Of a stretch of 64,000 nucleotides of DNA, positions 12,011 to 24,840 are shown one piece after another. The translations under genes and the position numbers were made by a program. The first letter of the stretch is position 1. Each line of letters begins with the position of its first letter. The stretch spans positions 86,148,300 through 86,212,299 of the forward strand of contig NC_061118.1 in the NCBI RefSeq assembly GCF_002878395.1, in the 5' to 3' direction. Below the pieces are notes generated by a model that saw only the letters and a program-made list of their open reading frames with translations, did not search any database and was not told the DNA's origin. This stretch comes from Capsicum annuum (lineage: Eukaryota > Streptophyta > Magnoliopsida > Solanales > Solanaceae).

Positions 12011-13130
12011 CACATGTCTTTTTTATGAAGAAAAAGGATGGTTTAATGCATATGTGTATTGATTATAGGTAGTCGAACAAGTTGATGGTTAATAACAATT
12101 ATCCTCTTCCTCGCATTGATGATCTATTTGACCACCTTCAGGGTGCTTTGGTGTTTTCAAAGATTGATTTGAGATCTGGTCATTATGAGTTCTTGGTCAT
12201 TTTTCTTAGATTAACCAATGCCCCAACAGTGTTCATAGAGTAGATGAACTAGGTTTTTTGATTGTATCTTAACTCCTTTGTGATTGTATTTATAGATTAT
12301 ATCTTGGTTTTTTATAAGAGTGAGGTGGACTATGTGAAGGATTTGAGGATTGTACTTTAGAGGTTGCATGATGAGAAATTGTATGCTCTGATTTCTAAGT
12401 GCAAGTTATGGTTGGATACTATCTCTTTCTTGGGTCATATGGTGACTAAGGATGGTAGCATGATTGATTCTTCCAAGATTGCGGCAATTTATGATTAGGA
12501 TAAACCTACTTTTTTATCGAGATTCAGAGTTTCATTGGTTTGGGGAGTTATTATTGGCATTTCGTTGATGGTTTCTCTTTATTAACGGACCCTTTGACCA
12601 AGATGATTAAAAAGATAGTGTTTTAATGGTCATATGCATGTGCGAAGAACTTTTAAAGCTCAAAGAATTATTGACTTTGGCTCTTTTCTTGACTTTTCTC
12701 AAGAAAGGTGTGGGTTTTACCTTGTTTTGTAGTGCTTTAGGTGTTGGTTTAGGTGTAGCATTGATGTAGGAGGGTAAGGTGATTTCTTATGTCTATTTTC
12801 AGTTGAAGCCTCATGAGAAAAATTACCCTACCCATGATTTGGAGTTGGCAGCCATAGTATTTGTACTGAAATTATGGTGTCATTACTTGAATGGAGTTCC
12901 TTGTGAGATTTTCTTAGACAATTGTAGCCTTCAGTACTTCTTCAGAAACCGAGATCTTAATATGTGGAAGCGGTTTTGGCTTGATCTTCTTAATGATTAT
13001 GACAGCATTATTTTGCATCGAGGCAAAGCTAATGTATGCCTTGAGCCGAAAGTCAACTATTACAGGGAATTTAGCTCATTCCTTGATCCATTAGTGACTT
13101 TTATCCTTGGAGCTTCAAACTTTATCTAAA
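12011..13130 (+). pseudogene. element A reverse transcriptase (third part) and RNase H
   Basis: Resumes A's RT after element B: FMKKKDG, MCIDYR, then [30 protein letters not shown]. The catalytic motif is FIDYILVF at about 12286-12309, so the second catalytic Asp is Tyr. RNase H has CSALGVGLG where CDAS is expected (first catalytic Asp lost), then [17 protein letters not shown] and LQYFF. Near 13030 a small deletion with frameshift removes the usual VVAD of NVVADALSRK. Several independent lesions. Confidence 0.85.
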
Positions 13131-13179
13131 TAAATTGTTCGGCTTGATATTTCGACACTTGGGTATGTTCTAGCCTTTA

Positions 13180-14640
13180 TTGATGCTAGATCTTCATTAA
13201 TGTAGCAAATTTGAGCTCACCAGTTTGATGAAGATAGTTTGAGGTTGATTCAGTATAAGATTTTGAGTAATGAGGCTAAGGAAGACTCTCTTTATTCTGA
13301 TGGTGTGTTAAGGATGATGACCGAGTTTGTGTGCTTGGAGCCAGAAATTAGGTGAGATTGATTTTAGAGGAGGAATATTGTTCCAGATATTCTATCTGAC
13401 CAAGTGTGACCAAGATGTAATGTGATTTGAACCAGCTTGACTGGTGGGATGGTATGTAGAATAATGTGGTAGATTTTGTAGCTCGTTGCTTGTGTTGTCA
13501 AGAGGTGAAGGTTGATCATCAGAGACCTGGTCGTTTGCTTCAAAGACTACCCATTCCTGAGCGGAAATAGGAATAAATCACTATAGACTTAGTGAATGGG
13601 TTGCCTTGTAATTCCCATGGTTCTGACAATATTTGGTTCATCATAGATCGGTTAACTAAATGAACACATTTCATCCCTAATCAGATTTCTTTCAGTGTTG
13701 AGAGTTTGGACCATATCTATGTTCATGAGATGGTTCATCTTTATGGAGTATCTGTATTTATTATTTCAGATACAGGCTCAGTGTTCACTTCTACCTTCTG
13801 GCATATCTTTTAGAAGGAGTTAGGTACTCAGATAGATCATAGCATAGTTTCCACCCCCAGATTGATCAGAGTAGGCCATTTAGGTTTTGAAAGATGTGCT
13901 CCGTGCATATGTTATGAATTTTGAGGGTCAATGGGAGTAACATTAAGCTTTCGTTGAGTTTGCTTCTAATAATAGCTACCATTTGAGTATTGAGATGGCC
14001 CCTTTTGAGTCATTGTATGGTAGGCATTGTGGATATCCTATTGATTAGTTTGAGACTTTAGATATTAGAACTCATTGTACCAACTTGATTTATGAGTATT
14101 TAGATATAGTTCGGGTGATTCAAGACAGGCTTCGAGCGGCTCAGAGTAGGCAAAAGAGTTATGCAGACCATAGGCTACATACCTTGAAGTTTTGGATTGG
14201 TGATCGAGTCTTCATTTATGTGTCACACATAAAGAGTGTGATGAGGTTTGGTAAAAGGGGAAAGCTAAGCCTTGGGTATATTGGACCATTTTAGATTTTC
14301 AAACAATTGGGGAGGGTTCTTATAAGTTGGACTTACCTCTAAACTTTTCAACCATTCATCCATTTTTTCATGTATTTATGATTTGGCTCTATATTCCGAA
14401 TGAGTCACATGTGCTTCATTGGGATTCAATTCAATTGGATGAGAGGTTAACCTTTTTTGAGAAGCCAGTGTCCATTTTAGCCAGGGATGTGAGATGGTTG
14501 TGTTCTTGAGATATTCATATAGTTAAGGTTCATTGGAAACACCGCCCTATTAAGAGGGTTATTTGGGAGATCGAGTCTGACATGCATTGTAGTTACCCCT
14601 ATCTTCTTACCAATTCAGGTACTTATTTGCCTTTTAGTTT
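13180..14640 (+). pseudogene. element A integrase
   Basis: CLCCQEVKVDHQRPG gives an intact CxxC pair (about 13486-13525). Core: IPERK, then DLVNGLPCNSHGSDN, IDRLTK and ISDTGSVFTSTFWH (second catalytic Asp kept). C-terminal: RQKSYADHRLHTLKF and FGKRGKLSLGYIGPF in 14140-14294. The wording LLQRLPIPE differs from the B, C, D and E integrases, so A is a separate lineage. It ends before 14641 with a degenerate chromodomain-like stretch (VHWKHRPIKRVIWEIESD at about 14527-14580). Confidence 0.8.
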
Positions 14641-14670
14641 GAGGATAAACTATAGTTAAGTGGTGGATGT

Positions 14671-17351
14671 TGTAATGACATAAATTTGTGGATCTTCCAT
14701 TTCTATGAGTTTTGACCATTTTTGCCTTCCTCGTAGTTGTTAGATATTGATTTTGAGGTTCAGGGATGGTTGACAAGATTTTCATTGCGATCGAGAATGA
14801 TTTGTGTGAGTGTGATTTTAGAGGCTTGAGAATCCGTAAAGTTAACTTCGGTCAACATTTTATTTTTACTATTGGGTGGCAAAATAGACTGCGCCAACAT
14901 ATTCATAATATCAAATTTGGGTAAGTAGTAGGGTTGTTTAGTTTTGAGGCCTTTGTATTTAATTTTGACCCTTCAGTTGAAAAATAGTAAAAATAGGTCC
15001 CGAGGGTTAATTTTGTGAAAATAATCTTTTTCAAAAATCCAACATCACCATTGAGTTTGAAAGTTCAAATGAATACCGAGGGTCCATTCGAAGAATTCAA
15101 AACATGCAAGATCAACTGATGTACAGCTGATATCTGGTACATAAATCTTTGTTCGTGAATGAGGGCCCCTAGTTGCGAATACGGAGGAGGAAATCACCTT
15201 TCATCAATATTGCGAGGTAGTGGTCTCAATTGTGAAGGGAAATGGAGTCTTTCTTCATAAACGATATCGCAAATGCGAAGGCTTGATTCATCAGCCTTTG
15301 CGAAGGCAAAGGCCAATTTAATGGTCAGTCAAACTTTGACCATTGCAATCTCGAAGTGTAGTTCGCGATCGCGAGGTACTATTTATTTAATAGTATGAAT
15401 ACTCCACTTTTGTAATTTTACTTTATTTTTTGACTTTCAAGTTTAGAAAAGGCAAATTTGGAGGGTTTCAATGTTTAATTTCATGTGGTAAACTCATAAT
15501 CTCGCTATTCCTCATTGATTATATCTTCAAAAGCACCTTTAAATCATGATTTCAAGATGAAAAATTGTGGGTTTCACTGATAAAGTTTAAAAAGGATTTT
15601 TCTTTATTTTGGACCTCATTTTTAACCCATTTTTGTGTGGGTTTTTCCTGTAGACTCCTATAACCTTGGAGAATGTATTTTTAAAACAAAATTTTGGTCT
15701 TACCCTTGTATTTTTTAACTTATTACTCAACCCCTTTTTGGTCCCGGTTTGAATATGGACAATATGGATATCATTAGCTCATTTCTAATGCATAGATGCT
15801 ACTTTTGAATGTTGTAGTTGATTCTGATGCTGTTCGCAAGGAAGGCTCTATGTTGAAGCACTTAAGACTAGGATTTCATTATTTTGATGTAAGTTGTGGC
15901 TTAACTTCTTTCAAATTGCGTTAAGCACTTAATAAATAAGTAAAGCATGTTATGGGTTGGGATAAAGGACTATGGGGTTTATTTTTAGAGATTTATTTTT
16001 ATTATTGTTTGCCTATTTAGGGGTTTTATTGTTGTTAACTTATGGTATCTGATATTATGTGTTACCTATGGTGGCTTTAATTGACATTATTTGCCTTATT
16101 CGTGCATTAGAATGCCTTTATTATAGATATAATGCTCATACGGGTGCTTAGTTTGCTAACATAGGCCTTATTTGAGTGTTAGTTGCTTTTATCATGATAA
16201 AAATACCTGAGTTAGGGGTTTATATGATATTAATGATGTGTTGCATGCACGTTTATTCTGATGGTGCCTATTTGGAATTGATATAATGAATTATGAACAT
16301 ATTGAGTTGATGCTAGCTCACTTGAATGTATTTACGTGTTGGATATATTAGATATCATCATATTGAGTTGATTGTGAGCATTAATTCCTCATTTTATACA
16401 TATACATTCACAAGATCTTGTTACCATTTAGAAACGTTGTTTTCAAAAGAAATTGACTCACTTTTGAAAAATCCTTGATCGAGGTCATTTGGCGGCAAGG
16501 CTGGTTATAATGCTTTGACAACCCTTTTCTAAGGTCATTTTCCAACAAGGTTAGCTTGAGATTGAGATATATTTTACCCCTAATAGGTCCTACTTGGTAG
16601 CTGGAAGCTCGGTGGGTGTATACAAAAAAGTCATGTCATGGCTTCCATCATTCATCTCATTAACATTGCATTATATCTACATATGCATCTTGATTGTTTT
16701 TCTTGGATTTTTCTTGAATTTTGTTTAGTTTTAGTGTATTCTTATATATATGTGTGTGTTTGTGTACGTGTGTTATTCTATTTTTCGTATATCTATATAT
16801 TAGAACTGTTAGTGGAGACTGTGTGAGGTACCATTTGGGACTTTTCTACCTGCAGGTGACGTGCACATAGTATATTTTACTTATCTTATTTTCTAGTTTT
16901 CTTAGTCAGACTATGATACTTACTGATTACAAGAGGACTGTACTCATTCATACTGTGTCCTTTTAGTGCAAATCCTAGTACGAGCACTCCCCATGGCAGC
17001 TGAGTTCGTGTGGAGACTTCCAAAGTTTGAGCTACTGATCTACTCCAGTTTTTGGGGATGAATCAAACCTCATCTATCTTATTTGTCTTTATTTTGACTA
17101 TCAGAGACAGATATATATACTTTCAATTTCTGGAATGGGATTTAGATGTTCTTACACTATGACAGAGATTTGATTTGTGAGATTTCTTTTGGGTTCTCGC
17201 TTTTACTTAAGTTTTAGTGCCTGGCCCCATTCTAGAAGTATCTCCTTAGTGTAAGTTATTGTATATCTCGATTTTCTTTATCATCTTGAGTGATTGTCTT
17301 ACATATCAAGGTTGAGCCGTAATAAGTGTCATCATGCTTTTTATCGTGACA
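14671..17351 (+). repeat. element A 3' LTR
   Basis: Begins TGTAATGACA after a weak purine stretch (14660-14668) and ends TTATCGTGACA; about 2.68 kb. A phrase repeat at 15140-15375 uses 'gcgaaggc', 'tcgcaaatgcgaa' and 'ttcgcgatcgcgagg' words and is followed by a TATTTAATAGT promoter-like run. Its partner 5' LTR is outside the window. The end is set by similarity to the common LTR end only. Confidence 0.7.
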
Positions 17352-19070
17352 TGTGGTTTTAATTTTCATCAAAAATTTATGAATTCAGTTAAATCTAAAA
17401 CTCACGACATGACAGAAACTAGGGGCAATAGGGTCATTGCTATATGCTCCAGTTATTTAGTTTGTCAAAATATTGAAAAGAAAGGGAGAACAAGGAGGCG
17501 GAGGTGTTTGGTGGTGTGAGACCCAAAAAAGGGGGGAAAAAGAGGTTATCAGTGACTTTGTATTTTCCGGCAATATCTTGGTCTTGTTAGATAAACATTA
17601 TTGTTTTGGTCTAGATCAATGGTTGCTTTTACTAATTAAAAAAAAGAATTTTTTTATTTATATTTGTACTTGATTGCATTATTGGATTTGAATATGTATT
17701 TGACTAATTTTCATTATTTCATTTTCTTTACATTTGTTTTTGTATTTGTAGTAGAATGCATCATTTGTATTTATATTTATACTTGATCAATAAAATCAAT
17801 TATCTTTTTGATACTTATATTTTTTATCTATATTTATCGATGCAAATTGTATATGTCGACATAACTTGGACCATACAAGTATAGAATGACATATTTGTGT
17901 CAAATGATGTTCATATAACTTGAATCTTATAAATACAAACGATACAAATTTTATTAATCAATAAGAATTATATTTTTTTGATACAACTTATACCATATAT
18001 ATATATAAAAATAATACTTGTCTACATATAGAATTACAAATGATAAGTTTGTCATACAAATACAAATAATGCATATACATGTTTATATAGAAATACAAAT
18101 AAAAGTTAAAAAAAATGAGAAGTACAAATACAAAATTCAAAAAAATAATGAGAAAGATATAGAAAAAAAAAAAGAGGAGTAGAGAGGTTGAGGAGAGTAA
18201 AAGAGAAAGTCATCAATGTTTATATCTATATCTTATTTGAATAACATTTAATGCAGCACTATATTTGGTAAGAGCACTATATTTGGTAAGATAATATTCC
18301 ATTAAAGTCTTATGCGTGATTTTACCAACAATAAAAAACACTCTCATTATTAAATTGAATCTCTCCTTATTTATCTATTTGTATATGTATTAACACTCCA
18401 AAATAGCACGTCAAAATACATATACATATTTATTACAGCGAATATATTGAGAAGTACATCTTTTTCTTTTCATATATATGTATCAGCAACTAAACTCCTT
18501 ACTCACACTACAATGGTTTGCATTTGAGAAAGGAACTATTGATTGATTTGGAAGATGGAAAAAATTGATTGGTAACAAAGTTTTATAATTTGAGTGAGCA
18601 CATTACCTGTTATGGATCTCGTGGAATAAGCATTCTTTTAGGAAAAATGGAATGTTCAATCAAAAATAGAAGCGTGATTGTAGTGGTTATCGTTCCTTAT
18701 TAATCTTTACTGACTTGAAAGGCCACGATATATATATATATATATATATATAAGTTGCTATTTTAGTTAATTAGCAAAAGGTTACTTTGCACCTCCTAAT
18801 TAATGGGTCAGATTTGCTATTTCAGAATATTTTTCTTAATTTAAATTAGAGAGAAATTTGATAACTATGATAAACATGTATGGTTATTTAGGTAATTTTT
18901 TTTAATTACTTACTGTACTATTAATAAGTGTCAGTGAGCAGGAAACTGAAGCAGGCAGCTGAGTCGTCATGCCTGCTTCTAGCTGCCTACTTCCGATTGA
19001 GGGTATTTTTATAATTTCATATTTTTTGTTTTACGTTGATTATTTTATTTTTATTTTTAACTATTATATA
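17352..19070. other. AT-rich intergenic DNA, no gene seen
   Basis: Very AT-rich. It holds a purine-rich patch at 17475-17545, scattered 'tacaaata' words (17640-18150), an exact 18-bp tandem duplication (AGCACTATATTTGGTAAG at 18254-18271 and 18272-18289), a TA run near 18728-18752, and an imperfect hairpin at 18949-18995 built on GAAGCAGGCAGCT and AGCTGCCTACTTC. Short reading frames here have no recognisable motif. Confidence 0.6.
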
Positions 19071-19072
19071 TT

Positions 19073-19585
19073 TGTGAAAAGTATTATGAATTATAACAAT
19101 TAATAATTTAAACTATTTGGAGACACATAAAAAGTTTTGGTTGACTCAAAATTCTATCAGTGCAACATAATTAAGGATATATTATTTAAAAATTTTGTGA
19201 AAAGTATCATAAATCACCATAATAATAAAATTAAAATATTTGAAAGATGTATAAAAAATTATTGACTTTTTTAGTTCTATCAGTGCCATATAAATTAGAA
19301 TAGAGGGAGCATATATTATTTCAAAATTATGTTGAAAGTCGTATAAATCATAATAATTAACAACTTAAAATATCTAAAACTATATATCAGATTTAATGGA
19401 CTTTCTCAAATATTCTATCATAGCCATATAAATTGAGATAAAAAGATTAACATGTAGTATTTGAAAATCATGTCAAAGTACTTTAAGTCAATAATCAATA
19501 ACCTAAAATATTTAAAAATCATACAAATAATTTGACTGATTTTACAAATTTCATCATGCTACATAATTGAAATAAAAAATAACAT
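19073..19585. repeat. degenerate tandem repeat, about four units of 120-140 bp
   Basis: Units begin near 19073, 19196, 19330 and 19470. Each runs 'tttgtgaaaagtat', 'ataataattaacaact', 'aaaatatttgaaag', 'ttctatcagtgccatata' with variations. The units look diverged, so the array is old. Confidence 0.75.
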
Positions 19586-20890
19586 ACATTGGGTCTGTGT
19601 TGGCACGGGCTCCAATATCTTGTTTATCTCTATATATACGAGATGTTTGGATGCCAACTTTAAATTTGAATATTTTTTAGGGATAATGATTTGGGCAAAT
19701 AACATAAATCCCAACTATTTAGTACCTAATTACACTTTGTCGCCACTCTTTTCAAAATTACATAAAATTCTGAATTTTGAAGTTTTGTATACATTATCAA
19801 GAGTCGGATACATCACTTTCCAATACGTAACTAATCATTCAAATTCTAATGTATCATTTTCACAAAAAAGAATTTTTCTGAATATTTTTGGTCATATTTT
19901 CAATCAGATACTTCATTTTTATGTAAATATACACAAAAATCAAATTCTTGTGTATCAGTAACACAAATATTATTCTAATGCATAAGTTTATTCTGATACA
20001 TATTTTTGGTCATAATTTCAATCAGAGACATCATTTTAATAGTGAAATCATACCATCAACCAACCAAAATAACCACCACAATCCTATCACTACCACTGTG
20101 ATTTTAGGTCCAGTGAACTCCACCATCAAAATACCATAAATAACCAGCTCACAGCACTACCGAAGCTCAATGGCAATGAAACTCCGATGTTCCTAACAAA
20201 CTTCGATGAAGCTCCAACTAAAATAACCAACAACTTCACTGTTGCTATTAGAAATGGCAAAAGTCAGCCACTAATATCCAAACCTATAGAATGTGGGAAA
20301 TAATAGATATGGGTATGAATTGGTGTATTTATTGATGATTAAAAATTATAAAAATGGGTGTGCGTTTGTTAAGATTTCCTTACAGTTTTCAAAAAGTTTA
20401 GTGAAACTTTATGTTCATATGTCGTTTGTTGGATTTATATTCAAATTGTGAGCATAATTGAATAAATAGAAGTCGTTGGTAAGGACACTAGTTTGCTTGA
20501 TGATGAGGATTTTAATATTGAAGCTTCTCTTGATCGATGCATCGTGAGGGGGTGTTGTGATGTATCTAGTATTTAGAGAGAGAAAGTTAAAAAGAGATTT
20601 TTATAATTATTTTATTGGATTGAGATTTTAAGTAATAAATGATAATTTAAGGTGCAGTATTAAGTAATTTTCTAAGGCTTTGTAAAGACCAATAATCCAT
20701 TAGAGATGTGTTAGTGAAACGGTGTTGTTGGAAAAAAAAGTCATAGATTGGGGAGACATTGAATTAAGGGTAACACAAAAAATTTAAAATTAAGTATAGG
20801 TAACTCAAGTCTTAATTATTATGGGTGACTATTTTTAGATTAAGGATTTAGGGAATAAATTTTATATCCCCAAGTTGTGAGACTTACACT
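19586..20890. other. intergenic DNA with no supported gene
   Basis: Starts with GTGTTGGCACGGGCTCCAAT (19597-19616), a palindrome-like motif at the edge of the tandem array. A 35-bp phrase 'tttttggtcatattttcaa...' occurs at about 19887 and again at 20003. A short frame at about 20471-20560 (VVGKDTSLLDDEDFNIEASL) looks protein-like but I do not recognise it. The longest frame (19620-19961) has biased composition and no known motif. Confidence 0.4.
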
Positions 20891-20969
20891 TTGGTCCATC
20901 TATATAAAACCCAAAAACTAAAAAAAAAAAAAAGAAAAAATCATGCTTCTTCTTCTCTATTTTCTCTCT

Positions 20970-21060
20970 CTTCACTTTTTTTCTTCCATTGTTGTTGTTG
21001 TTGTTGCTTCTTTTCTTCTTCTTCATCTTCATCATCTTCTGCTACTGCTCATTGTTACAT
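20970..21060. repeat. TTG and TTC/ATC trinucleotide microsatellites
   Basis: (TTG)5-like run at about 20992-21007, then CTTCTT, CATCTT and ATCATC repeats. The reading frame through it gives a poly-Cys/poly-Ser peptide that is only a by-product of the repeat. Confidence 0.85.
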
Positions 21061-21229
21061 TATTTTTGTAGTTGCTACTTCTTCTACTACTGCTATTGGA
21101 CCAAATTTTTGGAGCCAATTTTATTTGTATATCAGTTGGCATTACTTATAAGTGATTTTGGTAAGTAAAATTAATGATTTTTAGTTTAATTTCTTATATG
21201 ATATATCTGCTGCTTTTCGGCAATTTTCA

Positions 21230-21560
21230 CTACCATATCCAACAGATATTTATATGAATACAACAGTTGTTGGATTGTTTCTACTACTATTAAAGTATTT
21301 ATAACAGATGACCTAGTTGTTTCAGTAGATGACCTACTTGTTGGATTCATGCTATAGCAGCTCAATCAAACAGATAAGTCATTTGTTGTAACAGATTACC
21401 TAGTTATTACAACAAATGAGTCATTTTTTGCAGCAGATGACTTACCTATTAGATTGAGATACTGGTTCTGAACATACACCCAATAGATAGGTCATCTTTT
21501 GAAATAGATGAATCATTTGTTGCAATAGATGGGTCATCTGTTGCAATAGATTCTTATCTG
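21230..21560. repeat. cluster of degenerate CAACAGATGA / TCATCTGTTG words
   Basis: About a dozen variants of CAACAGATGACCTA, AGTCATTTGTTG and TCATCTGTTGCAATAG follow one another in both orientations, so many pairs can fold on each other. It lies directly upstream of the MULE transposase remnant at 21705. Confidence 0.7.
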
Positions 21561-21704
21561 TTGGGACAATGATAGTGCATATAATTTCGTTGTCATGCAT
21601 AGCCACTCAACTTTACTATTCTATCATTATTAGTATTTTAAACAAATTTCTTTAGGTACCATTAATGGAGGATTCAATAAAAATTGGTGGTGATTTTCAT
21701 AGTG

Positions 21705-22096
21705 ATGTTGTCATGGAAAAACAAATAACAAAGTACATCAATTCAGTCAGTAAGTTATTGGCCTATCACATAGCCAATTACGAGTTCAGTATCACCGGTC
21801 ATGGTCATGTTGTCATGGTTGATTTTTAGAGAAGAACTTGTACATTCAGAGTTTTTGACTTGGAGAAATACCTTATTCACATGCTATGACAGCGCTCCGA
21901 GCCCATGGAACATAATTTGAAAACAAGATTAATAGTAATCATCTCTATATTATTTGGTGGAAAAATACATAATTGCATATTGTGAGGATATTAATTTGGT
22001 GCCTCCTGAAGATTCCTGGATTGTTCGTGTGGAGATTATGAAGGGATAAATACCTCCTTCATATGTTAACCCAAGAAAATTGGAAAGAAGGTGAAT
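21705..22096 (+). pseudogene. MULE transposase C-terminal remnant (SWIM region)
   Basis: Reads KLLAYHIANYEFSITGHGHV, then RRTCTFRVFDLEKYLIHML and, after a frame change, CEDINLVPPEDSWIVRVEIM and PPSYVNPRKLERR. This matches the C-terminal part of plant Mutator-like transposases: SWIM zinc finger, then a tail ending NPRKLGR. The SWIM CxCx(n)CxH pattern is damaged: the second Cys is Phe and the PC before His is LI. Stops at 'gattttagaga', 'ctatgacag' and 'gggataaat'. Related to the fragments at 36724 and 55441. Excision and insertion enzyme; inactive. Confidence 0.8.
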
Positions 22097-22400
22097 GAAG
22101 AGTGATTAATTGACTCATTTCATGTGAAATACCTCTTATTAAATCATAATTAGTAATAAACAAATTGATTTAACTGTAATTACCTCTTAATTTATAATTT
22201 TAATTGCAATCTCAATGAACTAAATAGAAATTACATGATCAACTAAGTGTATAACCTGTTGATCTTAGGTGGATTTATACATCTATGTGTTGTTATCTAG
22301 GCTTAGTTGGCTTAGTTTTGAGGAGTTCTTGTGTGCGTAATGAGTTAATCTTTATATAAAATAAGTATATAAGTGTTAATCTTTGTGTTTATAATGTTTA
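22097..22400. other. spacer after the MULE remnant
   Basis: AT-rich, no gene or repeat recognised. No tRNA-like primer site precedes the LTR at 22401. Confidence 0.5.
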
Positions 22401-24480
22401 TGACATGACCCGGATTAGGACTTTGTCGTAATGGGCATCCCAAGTCTAACCAGGAGCAGGGGCAACCCCCATTACCCAACCCAACCTCCAAATATGCATA
22501 TCCTGAGTCAGATTAATTCTGAACATATAAAAAGATAGAATTTATTCCGATTCCAGACTCTAGGATAGGTATATAACCGAGACCAACCCAAACAAGTCCA
22601 ATCATTCATTAACAAACACCAACCATAATCAAACTAATATATAAACCCAATTCATGTCCATAACATAACATAAAAGGATGGAACAATTATAAATTTAGTC
22701 CAACGATATCATCCCCAATACTAATGCCAATACTAAGGTTGACACCAATACCGACATCACCCATTCCAACCTATAGTAGTCACACAAAGCCTCTAACCAA
22801 AAGAAGAATAATATTCGGTTGAGACATGCCCCCAACAATAGAAAAAACCAATCTCCATAAAATAACCAAAGTATGTAAAGACATCCATGATCTAAAATGG
22901 AGCCTTTCGGAATATGGAAGCTCACCACTTTAATCTAATAGCTGATCTCGAGTCCAATCATAAATTAGGAGGTGTATAATGGCCAGTTCCTGCATCACAT
23001 AGGGATACAGCCATCTGAAGACGGGTTAGAGGGTGAATGCTAGCATAAACTCAAGATAAGGATAAAATAATGACATCTAGTAAAACCATATAAACCATCT
23101 ATATGCATACAAACCATACATATATATAATTATACTAGGAAAGAGAACCGGGTTTAGCATACATTTAAAACCATTAACTTGGGTATGTGTAGCTTAATCA
23201 TCCTAGAACCACCCACGGGATATTTGGGACCAGTGTAACCCCCTGAACGGGCCCCTATACATGTAGCCGCACGAACCAGAGATACCATAAGAGTAGGAGA
23301 TTCCCAAGTACCCTTCGCTCTCTGTGATACATATGTACAGTGTACTTAGAGGATTCCCATATACCTCATAGTATTATATATGGTCTCTATGACCAACCCT
23401 CAGGTCAGCAAACATGAGTTTCCAGTGTTCATGACTTATGGGAAACACCAAATTATCAGTTTCGACAGTCTATCTAAGTATTTCTCAACCTATCAAGATG
23501 TTGAACTCCCTAATTCTCTCAAACTTAGGAAAGCATTCTATTCATACTAATTTTATCTCGAGTTGATTAATCTTGTTACAGAATTAATCATTAGATGAGA
23601 ACTTAACCTTCCCAAATTCTCGTTGATAATTAACTTCTTACTAGGGTTGATTTCTTATCTCAAGAAAATCAATAGTAAGCAAGTCCTATTGTTTTCAACC
23701 AACAAAAAATAATTAATACAAAAAAATTATCAAGATGTTCCCACAATCACTCAAACCCTAACCAAATATTAAATCCACGAAGGAATAACATATATACCAT
23801 AACCCTAGTAGTGGGTTTAAGTTCCACATGAGAAAGAAAAAGATAGCAACAATTATATTCATAATTCAAAGTAATTAAACTTACAAAAGATGAAGTATGA
23901 AGTTGATTCTCTTCCAAGTTCAATAGAAAATTCCCACAACCAAATCAAAGAGTTAAAAATTAAATTCTAAGTTCAGAGCCCCCAAAGAGAGGTGAACTCC
24001 CTTGGAATAATCTTTTTGCCCCCGATATGTTCAGCCTCCTTAACGAAACCCTAGGATCTGCTATTTATATCCGTAACTTAAGAAAAATCCAAAATTAAAA
24101 ATTCAAAATTTTTCTTTTAGGTGACGACATATCTAACAGCTTATCAGAACATGTTTTCAGGCATGCGTCAAATTTTTTCCTTCTAATTTGTGTGATGATA
24201 TTCTTGACTACTTATCAAACACCTGACAATTCATCACAGACTTCTCACATCTTCACTTTAATTTCTCAAGCACTGCCAAAGCCTGACGACAAGCCTGCCA
24301 GCTTATCACAACTCTGATGGCCTATTATAGGTTGTCGTCACTTCTTTCTGTTGAATATCATTCTCTGTATAAGGTTGACGCTGAGTGTAATAACTTGTCA
24401 AGGAGTTGACGACTTATCAGAAAAGTCGGCAGCTATGCTTCCCTTCTTATTTTGCTTAAAATTCAACTCTTTTACTTTCA
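22401..24480 (-). repeat. reverse-orientation LTR remnant (solo or truncated)
   Basis: Starts TGACATGACCC on the plus strand and continues 'gggcatcccaagtctaaccagg', the same order as the D LTR (53160) and D left LTR (45819). It contains a short CCAATAC-type run (22714-22766) and, at 24110-24425, a phrase repeat of 'gacgacatatctaac', 'agcttatcagaac' and 'gttgacgactta' words. CTATTTATATCC (24060-24071) is a minus-strand TATA. No PBS lies to its left. The right end is lost in or near element G, so the limit 24480 is approximate. Confidence 0.65.
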
Positions 24481-24559
24481 TTATTATTAGTTCTTTTGCA
24501 TCTTGAATTTTACTGCAATGTCAAAGAGAAAACAATCAAAAAATACAAAAGTTACTTAA

Positions 24560-24840
24560 GACTTTGCAATTATTCTCAGTTAAAAGCCTCAAATATGTTA
24601 GCATCTACTCACACATCAACATCTCAGAAAGTCACTTCAGCAAATTTAGTCAAATTTGAGATGATTGATTTTGAAGTCATTCTCGACATAGATTGGTTTC
24701 ATTACTGTTATGCCTAAGTCAATTGCAGAAATAGAGTTGTCCAGTTTCAGTTTTTAAATGAACCCGTCCTAGAGTGGAAGGGTAGTATTTCAGCACTTAG
24801 AGGTCAACTTATTTCTTACCTTCAGGCTAGAAAGATGATA
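24560..24840 (+). pseudogene. element G protease, 5'-truncated
   Basis: NLVKFEMIDFEVILDIDWFHYCYA matches the C-terminal hallmark of gypsy protease (LDMVDFDVILGMDWLSSCYA); stop at 24715-24717, then a continuing frame [12 protein letters not shown]. The catalytic DSG region is missing, because G begins abruptly after the reverse LTR. No gag or 5' LTR of G is seen to the left. Confidence 0.75.

Noticed and set aside
20891..21151. Frame with poly-Cys and poly-Ser
   Set aside because: Produced by TTG and TTC/ATC microsatellites; no conserved domain.
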